Positions 54,546 to 64,000 of a stretch of 64,000 nt of DNA are shown here, one piece after another. Under the pieces are notes generated by a model. That model was not told the origin of the DNA, searched no databases, and was given only the letters and a program-made list of their open reading frames with translations. A program made the position numbers and the translations under genes. Where the stretch lies: assembly GCF_026914265.1 (NCBI RefSeq), contig NC_069132.1, positions 67,904,993 through 67,968,992 on the forward strand, written 5' to 3'. This DNA is from Mya arenaria (lineage: Eukaryota > Mollusca > Bivalvia > Myida > Myidae). How positions within the stretch are numbered: position 1 is the stretch's first letter; every line of letters begins with the position of its first letter.

Positions 54546-57129
54546 TTATTGTTTGAAACAATTTTTATGACTTAAAAAATCTGGGATTGCAGTGAAAAAG
54601 TTGAGTATTTGTTTCAGGGGTAGCAACATTGTAAATCTGGAATTTGAATGTCCTTGTTTCTTTGAAATGGTATTAAATGCTAGCTAGTAGCTAGTAGCTA
54701 ATAGCTAGTTTAGTAATATGATATATAACAAATGAAAAACAATGTAAATAATTTAAAATAGTAAGTGTTTAAAATTTTTGCGATTTTTGACTAATGTGAA
54801 TAAAAATCTCTCTGTTCCAAGGGTTAATGTAAACAAGAGGTTAGAATCCTGAGAGGCCTAGAAACGTAGTAGGTTAAAAGGCTTTGATTATTGTAATTTT
54901 TCCTGAGGAAAACCTATCTCCAATATCTCATAAATACTCAAATCGCAATCTCAACTCATTTTACTACATAAAAGCATAGCATGATTTAAAATTTGCGTCT
55001 TGTATAATTTTTGCAATCGATTTTTTTTTTCATAGAATGTGATCATTTTATCAAAAGATTTTATCCATATTTTAAGGAAAACTAATTCTATAGCAAAACA
55101 TATACTTGCGTCATTGTTAAAAACAATGAATTGCACGCAAACACATATTGGCAAAGGAATAATATTCTTGGACTCTGTATCAAAGGTTTTGATCAACATG
55201 TTTTATTATAGATTGAACTTTAAAAAGGTATGAAAACATATATTTTATAATAAATTTAAAGTCTATGCGGTAAAATGAGTTAAACTGAGATTGATGATTT
55301 TGACTTAAGTGTTTTCGAGATATTTAGGTCTGGACCTTACCATAAATAAAATATGTATCCAGGCAGCCGATCAGAGACTAATTGTTATGCAAATGAGTGA
55401 TATCGAGATTGGGCCGTGATGCTATATTGAACTGATTGTTATATCCGAGTTTACTTTGTGGATTTTATGTTTATGTTCCCTATAAATCATAGAGATTGTA
55501 TAGGCAAGGGACATAAGGTGCTGTAATAGTGTGACAATAGTCTTGAAGACTCTGATGTATGTGTGTGGGTTATGGCCATATTTTTAAAGAGCAGGGTATT
55601 TCAGAAATGGGGCAGTGTGGTTCAGGTGAAAATGGCATATTGTATCGGGCTGCAGCCAATTAAAGTATTGAATGAAGTGGACAGAAAATGTTATAAATGT
55701 TTAAATATGAAAAAAATGTGTGAAAATAGTTAACGTTTTGTATACATTTGTACGTGTAATAATAAAATAAGTTTTTAAACAAAATAAATAATTGTATGAT
55801 GATATTATTCATTTGATGCCATAAGGGCAGAAGTATACACATCACCGAAGTTTTTTTGTTGTTGTTGAATTTAATTAAAAAAGACCGAAAAAGGGGTACA
55901 CAAGGTGGTCTCCAACAGGCCGCGGGCTCTACGAATAAGGGCAGGGAGCAACACCTTTTAAGCTAATCATTCCGAAATTACCCTATTTATATGCACACAA
56001 AGATATCTTTGTTGACCAATTTTGAAATATGATTTTATTAAATGATTATTAAATTAAAGGCCTAATAATTATACTTTCCAGGATTGTATTTCATTTTTTC
56101 AATAGCGTTTCTAAAACATTTCTGAAATATATAGCATTTGCTACGTTTTTTAACAAATAGTAGCGATATAGCTGTTGAACTATATTCCGCCCAGTTTTTC
56201 AATTTTTGTTACGTCTTTGCCCCTTTTAAGTTATATAAACTGTTGTTGATAACCCGGAAACAACTTGGAAAATAATGAAAGACCTCTGGGTTGAAGAATA
56301 CTTTAGACACTTTATGCGCTTGATTTTATTAAATCCGGATCATGAACTTATTAAGATGTTGAGAGGATTCACCGATATAGACATCACTGATGAAGGCTGA
56401 ATCCTGTGTTTTATCGCCATATATTTTTTTTTCATAAACCATCAGTTGACAATATGTGCCATTGTAAACACAGTTATTGACTAACTGTACAAACAGACGA
56501 TTAGCGTCTGTTTTGATCTAAATGCGAGATCCAATGTATTGATTGTGTATATGGTAAATAGCCCTATGTTATATATGTGCCCATAACGTTTTTAAACAGA
56601 AAAACAAAATGAACTAAACTAAACAAATTTTCATTTTGCGGGTTCCGATAACGGGGCTCAGAATGCCCTTCCTCCAAACTGTTGCATTTAATACGCATTC
56701 ACTATACAATTTCTGACTTGTGGTCGTTTCACCAACATCCTAGTTGCGATTTTGCATCTAGGAGAGATTTTCAACAGTAGAACCACAAAGTGTTCTGTAT
56801 ATGCTTTGAATGTTTCCCAAATCGACGAAACAAGCATAATGGTTTCTTTTACATAATACACAAAAACTAGTTTTGTATCTGGAGTACAAAATTCTTAATT
56901 GCGTTCTGTATTTCATATAGGTGGCCCTGGTTAACAGTGAAAACAGCCACTTGCTCGGATGTAATATATCCATGGACCGTGTACTACTATTCAAAGGGCA
57001 AGATTCCTACATGTACTGAATGTGTCAAAAGTCGTTACAATATAAACAAACTCTCGCTCAGATATGTACGGTGGCATAGGGGTGACACGTGAATTTAAAA
57101 TCAATGGACATGACTTTCTTATTATTTTC

Positions 57130-57225
57130 AACGACTTAGTATGTCGTGGCAACAACTTACAACCTAGTACCCACGACTTATCATCTCATTCCCAAGAAGT
57201 TGACTTTATCGTGGCCACGACAAAG
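57130..57225. repeat. Repeated CACGACTTA / TCGTGGC motifs before unit E
   Basis: Same block as 37,995-38,110, with TATCGTGGCCACGACA at its right end. It marks the type II units C and E. Confidence 0.5.
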
Positions 57226-58494
57226 TGTTCCTCAAGTCAATAGAAAAGCTATTGAAAATGCTCAAGTTTTAAAAGGAGTTTTGTGATTGCTGTTTGTTGT
57301 TATTTCATAAACGTAAGTAAAATAACTCAATTAAAAAATAGTTTGGAAAAACTATACGAACATGAAGTCTGTGAGCGAGTTCCTTTAAAACTAGATAACG
57401 GCATCAGCACTCGAGTTCTTTACTTTGAGTTGTAATGCATATTAGACAGGACCAAAGTACAATATACTGTTGCTTTTAATCATTACCATAATGAGGAAAT
57501 ATGCTTGAACTGAACGTAATCGTACCGAAGTTCACCAATGTTATCAATGTTATTCATATACTGCGATCTCTTCTTTTTTTCCGTTTAACATATTACAACG
57601 TATTTTTTTAACAATGAGTCGCCGATCGAGTTTGTTTGCAAAACAGATCCCGGGAGAAAAGAAACCAAAGGGTGTCCGCTTTCCAGACGAGCTTGTCTTT
57701 CTTGACAAGATATAGGAGAACCCCGTGCATGCTTAGGAGGGCAAGTCTACAGGTGGATATCAGTGCAATTAACGACGCAGGTAGGTAAGATTTTAGACAT
57801 GACAAAATTAGATAATAAGAATGTCTCTCGCAAATTGGCACCCTGGAATTGGATACGTCCTGTCTGTGTTTCACGTCAGGAATAAGCTGGAAAGCAGGAC
57901 ACCAAAATGTTTGTCATATCGATCTTGCATTAGGTTCTCTTGGAAAGCTGAACAACTAAGTATAATTTTAAGACCAGACTGACATGATTTGTCACAGCAC
58001 TTAAATGAATATCCTGATAAAACCTTTGACTTAAGCTGTCTCTTAGTATTATTAGTGGTGCGGAACAAGTAATTTTGAGCCATATTGTCTTTTTTAACAC
58101 TATATCTTCTGGTCGTAATATATCATGTTACTTTAAAAAATCTACTTTTAATATGTCTATGAGGACGGTCCGTTTTATATTATTTCTATATATGAATTAA
58201 TAACTGTGAAAACAAACATGCCTTTCCTACCCATGCATCTTGTTGTTTCATCTCTTTCACGTATAATGTCTAGATTTTATGATTTATTGCGTTTGTCTGG
58301 TGTATTAATAACCCTGTTTGCTGCAAATTCCCAAAAGCATGTTATAACTGCTCGTTGTGTATGTCTATTAGTACTTACACTCGTTAATAAACTGATAAAA
58401 GCACAATCAAAATGCCTTTGTGCAACGATGAGAAAGTCAATTTTCGGTAAATCAATGTTTGGTTTTAATTGGTTGATGTGAAAGCGACGCAAAC

Positions 58495-58745
58495 TTCAGC
58501 TGTAAAATATATAATTGAACACTGCTATATTCTAAAGCCACATCTGTAGCCACAAATGAAGAACATCAGTAGTAAAATTACAGTTGTAGCTGTATTTGCT
58601 ACACTTGCAACGGTCTGATGTAATTATAAGGCTGTAACTGAATTTCTGGCGACAAAAGAAAGCTAGATCTGTATTTTATAGCTGTAGCAACAAGTTGAAA
58701 TACAATACCAGCTATAGTGTACAGCTATATCTATTACCACATCAA
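58495..58745 (+). repeat. CAGCTG-rich block in unit E
   Basis: A diverged copy of the intron-2 block. Most CAGCTG cores are now CAGTTG, CAGCTA or similar. Confidence 0.55.
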
Positions 58746-58840
58746 TGTTATTGAATTTGAAAGGTCACTGTTGTAATATCGTGACTTTTTAGCCACGTGG
58801 AACGCCAAAGTTAGCACCCTGATCCATTACATCTTGTAAC

Positions 58841-59235
58841 GTTGTGTCTCTTGTTTGATGTTTGTTTAGTCTTGGTGCTTATACCTTGAAGCAGGGTTTT
58901 GGTCCGGGCATCTTGTAACGTTGTGTCTCTTGTTTGGTGTTTGTTTAGTCTTGGTGCTTATACCTTGAAGCAGGGTTTTGGTCCGGGCATCTTGTAACGT
59001 TGTGTTTCTTGTTTGATGTTTGTTTAGTCTTGGTGCTTATACCTTGAAGCAGGGTTTTGGTCCGGGCATCTTGTAACGTTGTGTTTCTTGTTTGATGTTT
59101 GTTTAGTCTTGGTGCTTATACCTTGAAGCAGGGTTTTGGTCTGGGCATCTTGTAACGTTGTGTCTCTTGTTTGGTGTTTGCTAAATTTTGGTGCTTATAC
59201 CTTGAAACGGGGTTTTGGTCAGAGCATCTTGTAAC
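58841..59235 (+). repeat. 79-bp minisatellite, 5 near-identical units (unit E)
   Basis: Units start at about 58,841, 58,920, 58,999, 59,078 and 59,157. The first four differ by only a few bases and share the rare CCGGGCATC variant, so this array expanded recently. Confidence 0.92.
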
Positions 59236-59454
59236 GTCTTGTAGCATCTTGTTTGATTTTTAATTGCCTTGTAGTTTGTATCCCATTACATTCCATTGTG
59301 TTACTGATAGTGCCAAGAAGACCAAAGAACATTCTGGTAGAACCTTTTGCAGGAATACAATTACATGAAAAATCTTCTGGCCATCATTATCTAGTTTGTA
59401 TGATGCTGAGCAAACTTGTTTTAGAAAAAAAGAATACCATATAATCACTATGTT

Positions 59455-59560
59455 CGTCTGTTCTCTCAGATTCCCACTTGAAAGGGGAATTCCCAAGCAT
59501 AGTCAGACCAATGGTTTCAGGTTTCGATGTTTAGTAGTTTTCCTGTAGCGAATGTAATTA
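59455..59560 (+). repeat. Decayed exon-3 starts before exon 3 of unit E
   Basis: TTCTCTCAG at 59,469 is followed by ATTCCCACTTGAAAGGGG, and TTTCAG at 59,520 by GTTTCGATG. The first of the usual three copies has been lost. Confidence 0.65.
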
Positions 59561-59593
59561 ACAATCCTGACACATATGAATCTGATGTTCCAG

Positions 59594-59780
59594 GTTTCTA
59601 CTTGAAAGTGGGGCTGACAAGAACATCTTGACAGACGAAGGCGAGCGACCCCTGGATCTGGTGGAACCGTCTGACCTCCCAACCATCCGGGTCATACTAA
59701 GTGAATTGAAACCAAATACAGGTAACCAATCAGAAGACGAGTTGGACGATGACGTCACTAAAAATGATTTCACTGGCTGA
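59594..59780 (+). CDS. PPP1R27: Open exon 3 of pseudogene unit E
   Basis: The acceptor GTTCCAG and the 187-nt frame are intact. It has more amino-acid changes than exon 3 of units A and B, as expected with relaxed selection, but no break. It could act as a downstream last exon for unit D transcripts. That is only a possibility. Confidence 0.5.
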
Positions 59781-62700
59781 TATAGATATATGTCTCGCGT
59801 ATTGTAAATAACTAATCAATATGTGAAAACTCATTATTCATCATATGTGTTTATTATACCCGATATGAAGAACTGTACAAGGTTTATAATGTATGACTTC
59901 ATCATGGTCATATTAAAAAAACTCATATTACGTTGTAAAATGCCTGCATCAACATTGCAGTGTACATATTGATCAATCATTTAAATACGGTATGATAAAA
60001 GTAATAATAGACATCGGTTATGCCAATGTTACAGGAAAATGCAATGTACATATAGATCAGGGTGTTTCCACCTATTTAGATTTGTATAACATCGTCCAAA
60101 AATCCTCATTTTTCTAAACTTACGCACAAGATAGTCTTGGTCATCATGCAGATTTCACATGTGTATTCAATTTTGGTCATCTTTTCCACCAGCATGGGTT
60201 TATGCATGTACCAGTACTAAATAAAATTGTCAATCGCCTTGCAATGAAACCACCATTTATTATAAATGCATTTATAATAAGATAAATTATTAAAATAACT
60301 ATATTATATAATTTAAGATATTGATTATAAACTACGACCCTGTCACCTTAATAGGATGGCTCTTATGTGTGACTTGTTATCAAAACTTCGCTATAAAATC
60401 GTTTTAAATATGCATTGCAAATATACCATTTACTGGAATTTAAGCTGTAAGGTGTTCCATTACATTAAAACTAAGGACTTTAATTTTGTGTCAATAGATA
60501 TTTCAGACAAAACTATTACGATACATGAGTGTGCATCTACTGGTATTTTTAGTGCTACAATTTTCATTTAATGCGAATAATAATACAATTTTAGAACGCT
60601 TGTCGTGAGTTGAGACAAAACCCCATACTTATTTGATAATATAAACAATTCACCATTGAATCAATCGTTTTCATCATCTGAAGCGCTTTATTTGATAGTT
60701 TTATAAATACCCTGCGATAAATTTCAATAAGTTTTGTTAATTATAAAGTGATAATTGGGTATCCATTAAATCAAATAAAATTGTTATGCACTACTTGAAC
60801 AAATCTTGTCTGTTTTCGTTTTTTTTTTAGAATTAATATCGAAAACAAAATGTTCACCATAGTTAATCTAACCCGCCCGAATTGCAACACAAGGAAATAA
60901 TTTCCAGCTAGCAGATGTTTTCCACATAATTATACACTCTGGAAATAAAGTGAGAAGCGGAGCATTCTGGGCCTTACAGTAGATCATATAACAATAGCGA
61001 TCACTGGCTCTATGAAAAATACAATACATCTTAACGAGTTTTGCTTGTATGTTTCGAAGTCCTTATAGTTATAGTGAAAAATAAGGCATATCTGGAATAT
61101 AAGTGAAAATAATGTTTTGAATTTGATTCAGGAGTTGCGACTTAGTAAACCTGGAATTTGAACGTCCTTGTTTATTTGGAATGGTATTAAATGCTAGCTA
61201 CTAGCTAGTTAAGTTGATTATTTGTAACAAATATAAAGATAAACAGTGCATTTAATAAATGATATCGAGTGTCAGATTGGATGTGATTATTATAAACAAT
61301 AGTTTTGGCTCACGTGCGTAATAAAACTCTCTGTTTATGTAAACTGTTGACGCACTTTTCATTCTTGTTATTCTTCCTGGGAAAAACCTGTAGCTAACTA
61401 TTAATAAAATTGTGTTTCTAGGAAGCCGAAAAGGCCGATCTGAGGGTAATTGTGTTGTAAATGAGTGATATCGAGATGGGTTTCTCGATGTTATATTGAA
61501 CTGTTTGTTATATATATCCGAGTTCACTTTGTGGATTTTATGTTTATGTTCCTTGTAAATCATAGAAATTCTTTGGGCAACGGACTTAAGGTGCTGGAAC
61601 AGTGCGACGTAAGTCCTGTAGACTCTGGTGTATGTATATGAGCTGAAATCAGATACGAAATATAAGGATATAGCAACGTCTATACAGAGGTATGTTTTGG
61701 GGTTATGACCATGCTTTTAAAAGAGCAGGGTATTTAAAAAATGGGGCAATGTTTCAGGTATAAAGGGGACATTGTATCGGGCTGTAACATACTAAAATAT
61801 TATGAATTTTACAGAAAATGTTAAAAAGTGTCTTTAATTAAAATAAAATTGGGGTTCAGCTGCCAAATAGGTTATGTTTTGTATGCAGTTATACTAATTA
61901 AATAAGTGTAAATGAAATAAATTAAAATGATTAGCTTTTAATTCTATGAGGGCAAAAGTATACATCCGACTCAAGTGATTATTGAATTTTATGGGGGATA
62001 AAAAGAAGGGTACACATGTTAGTCTCCATGAGGCCCCGGGCTCTTGGAAAAAGGTAGGGCGCAGTACCCTTCTAAAAATCTTCAGCTGAGCCCCTATTTG
62101 TGTGCATGCTTAACTATCGTTGTAAACCAATTTTGAAACATACCATTGTTAACAAATATTATATTATAGGTCGATGCTTCAGTTGAATTCCAAAACCCTG
62201 TTTGCCAAGTTAACCCTAAAGCTAACATCTATAATACCTTTTCCCATTTAACTGCCAAATAGTTTTATTGGAATTGTTGCTATTACATGTTCAGTTGATG
62301 GAAGAACGCTATTATTTTAATGTATGAGAATGGTTGATCAATGTGAAAAATAACTTGTGTAACTCGTGTTTGCTTGGTCCCTTCTCTGTGGTCACTGTAA
62401 TAAAGGATTCGTTATCGTTTTATGGCGCCAGACATCGTGAAATGCAGTTACATATGAATACAGATTTGTTTTCATTTTATTTAATAATAATAACTGGCCA
62501 GCACATTATTCCTCCCAGGATAATAATTCAATTTTCAATAGCATAACAACGCTTTTCTGAAAATATAGCATTTTCTGCTTCATTATTGACAATTATCAAC
62601 GATACAGCTTTCATTTGAACTATATTCCTTCCAGGCTTCCAATTGCTGTTTTGTGGTCGCCCCTTTGAAGTCGGTAAAATAACTCTTAAACACAGTTTAA

Positions 62701-63435
62701 AATAAAAAGATAAATAATTATTTTTAATTATTTTCTTAGATTTTAATCGAATATATATGGTATTTTCCCAAGTTTTGTTACATTTGCTTAAGAAAATCTG
62801 TTAAACTCGTCCGTGACCTGTCAAAACAAGGACATTGTTTTCCTTTAAGACTGTAAGATCTAGAAATTCAGAATATTAACAATCGTTTGAAGCATTATAT
62901 AGCGTTATTTAACATTATAAATGATATCTCTCTTTATCTGTAAAATAATGTTTATATCACTAAGTTTGCGAACAATGTAAGATACATAAGCTGTGTAAGT
63001 GACTGCGTTTAATTGAAACAGCGGATAAGTACACTGTCATTTATCAGTTTAACTGTTCATATTGCATTATTGCTGATAACCGGAATACAACTTGGAAAAA
63101 TAATAAACGATGCCGACTATGGTCCAAACTTATAATCCTCGTAGATTTAGACATTTTAGACGCTTGATTTTATCAAATCCGAACCATCGACTTATTTAGA
63201 TGTCAAGAAGATTCATCAATCTCGACATCAGTGATAAAGGCCGAATCAAGGATTTTATCGCTGTGTCAAATTTTGCGAAAAATAATATGCAACTTATTGT
63301 TGTTGTTTTTATCAGGCAATGATGGTCCCAATTGGTTTTTCATGAGGAAATAATCTTGAACAGAACTTAATAGTATCGACGTTCCCCCAAGACGCTTGTC
63401 GATGGAATAATTATACTGTGATCTCTATGTTTCAG
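59781..63435 (+). other. Spacer between units E and F
   Basis: It holds the unit E 3' flank, one spacer block (60,610-61,015) and an upstream region that shares features with both spacer types. No gene is supported. Confidence 0.5.
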
Positions 63436-63464
63436 TTGTATCTATAACACGGTCGTTTTCGACA

Positions 63465-63645
63465 ATGAGTCGCCGAGCGAGTTTGCTCGCAAAACAAATC
63501 CCGGAAGAAAAGAAACCAAAGGGTGTACGCTTTCCAGACGAGCTTGTCTTTCTTGACAACATAAAAGAGAATGACGTGCATGCCCTTGGGTCCATGCTAA
63601 GGAGAGCAAGTCTACAAGTGGATATCAGTGCAATTAACGTCGCAG
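63465..63645 (+). CDS. PPP1R27: PPP1R27-like unit F, exon 1 only (rest outside window)
   Basis: An intact 181-nt exon with ATG, KGVRF and both RRAS sites, an acceptor ending at 63,435 and donor GTGGGTAAG. Replacements relative to unit B are Leu8, Ile12 and Val59. Exon 2 is not reached before 64,000, so it cannot be judged whether the gene is whole. Confidence 0.75.
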
Positions 63646-63689
63646 GTGGGTAAGAGTTTAGACATGACATTATATATAAAATAGTGTTT

Positions 63690-63910
63690 AGTGCCATGCT
63701 AAGGCAAGCTGGTCTTTAAATAAATATCAGCGCGGTTAAAGACAAATCGCGTGTTAATGCATGTAATCAAAAAGTGGTTACCAGCGCAGTAAGCGTCGCA
63801 GTGGCATTATTGTTTAGCGATGTATGTATAATATAGCGATTGGTGCCGTGCTAAGCAAACCTGTTTACACGAGTATATCAGCGTAATTAACGATGCATGG
63901 GAGTCAAATT
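63690..63910 (+). repeat. Decayed exon-1 tails in intron 1 of unit F
   Basis: GTGCCATGCTAAGGCAAGCT with ATATCAGCGCGG lies near 63,690-63,738, GTGGTTACCAGCGCAG near 63,773, and GTATATCAGCGTAATTAACG near 63,870. The first form is shared with C' and not with units A, B and D. Confidence 0.65.
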
Positions 63911-64000
63911 ATTTCGTTAATTATGTCTAAGACCGGAGGACCATGGTTATAAGAATTAGCATCCAATTATATATATCAATGTTGTAAACAACGCCGGTGA

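Larger units (their letters stand above)
52940..57600 (+). other. Spacer between units D and E (type II)
   Basis: It includes the unit D 3' UTR with AATAAA at 53,334, one spacer block, and an unclassified repeat at 54,060-54,545. The insertion of about 0.95 kb shared with the B-C spacer is at about 56,430-57,360. No gene is supported. Confidence 0.5.
57614..59780 (+). pseudogene. PPP1R27: PPP1R27-like unit E (no exon 2)
   Basis: Exon 1 (57614-57780) keeps ATG, RRSS and KGVRF but runs into a stop at DKI and has lost 14 bases. Its donor GTAGGTAAG is kept. A deletion near 57,808 joins intron 1 to the DNA after exon 2, so exon 2 is gone. Exon 3 (59594-59780) is open to its own stop, with several replacements (VILSELKP, GNQSED, TKNDFTG). 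No acceptor AG is visible before the ATG, unlike the other units. Confidence 0.85.
16240..64000 (+). repeat. Tandem array of PPP1R27-like gene units (A-F), right end outside the window
   Basis: The same series of segments recurs six times: the spacer block near GAATTTCCAGC and GCATTCTGGGCCTTACAG, the block CCGCGGG then AAGGGCAGG, exon 1, intron 1, exon 2, intron 2 and exon 3. Exon 1 or its remnant starts at 18847, 28212, 38465, 44010, 57614 and 63465, with one extra remnant at 39766. Spacings are 9.4, 10.3, 5.5, 13.6 and 5.9 kb. The short ones reflect deletions, and the long one a LINE, DNA transposons and minisatellite growth. The left edge lies near 16,240, inside the spacer block. Confidence 0.9.

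Noticed and set aside
58841-59235. CRISPR-like repeat array
   Set aside because: The 79-bp units are contiguous with no unique spacers, and the genome is animal.
16240-64000. LTR retroelement or virus-derived insert as the cause of the long repeats
   Set aside because: No long terminal repeats, primer-binding site, gag, integrase or envelope-like frames were seen. The repeated units are host gene duplications.

Overview
The window looks like AT-rich animal nuclear DNA, most likely from a mollusc (probably a bivalve). It has intron-rich genes with GT-AG splice sites, two recognisable metazoan orthologues (GPATCH2 and a PPP1R27-like gene), non-LTR retrotransposons, a tRNA-derived SINE and many small inverted-repeat DNA transposons. 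The clade is inferred from protein similarity and repeat style, not proven.

Left part (1-16,240). After about 4.7 kb of non-coding DNA with a 33-bp minisatellite (2,711-3,195) comes a minus-strand GPATCH2 gene. Six coding exons (10,033 to 4,850) join in phase to 599 codons. The N-terminal LVHDL segment, the basic nuclear-localisation patch, the IPGVIPWWE block and the C-terminal G-patch all match the family. Upstream lie a 1.1-kb TTAA-flanked piggyBac-type non-autonomous element (11,838-12,949) and a decayed antisense LINE (about 14,370-15,720) split by a foldback MITE (14,845-15,199).

Right part (16,240-64,000). This is a tandem array of units carrying a small three-exon gene for a PP1-binding ankyrin protein of the PPP1R27 (toonin/DYSFIP1) type. 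Unit A (18,847-23,020) and unit B (28,212-34,051) are complete 172-codon genes that differ mostly at silent sites. Unit C is a pseudogene with one intact exon 2 and a second broken exon 1-2 pair (C'). Unit D has intact exons 1-2 but a one-base deletion in exon 3. Unit E keeps only a broken exon 1 and an open exon 3. Unit F starts at 63,465 and leaves the window. Shared intron content (SINE, CAGCTG-rich block, 79-bp minisatellite) and spacer type suggest that a B+C pair was duplicated to give D+E.

The introns are the most unusual part. In the PPP1R27-like units, intron 1 contains several decayed copies of the exon-1 end with its donor, and the DNA before exon 3 contains decayed copies of the exon-3 start with its acceptor. 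The unrelated GPATCH2 gene shows the same pattern, with five decayed copies of the start of exon 5 lined up in the preceding intron. Units B and D also carry a DNA transposon with 29-bp TIRs of CACTATG/CATTGTG type and a 5-bp TTTGT target duplication, with an empty site visible in unit E. These features fit the Transib/RAG-like group.
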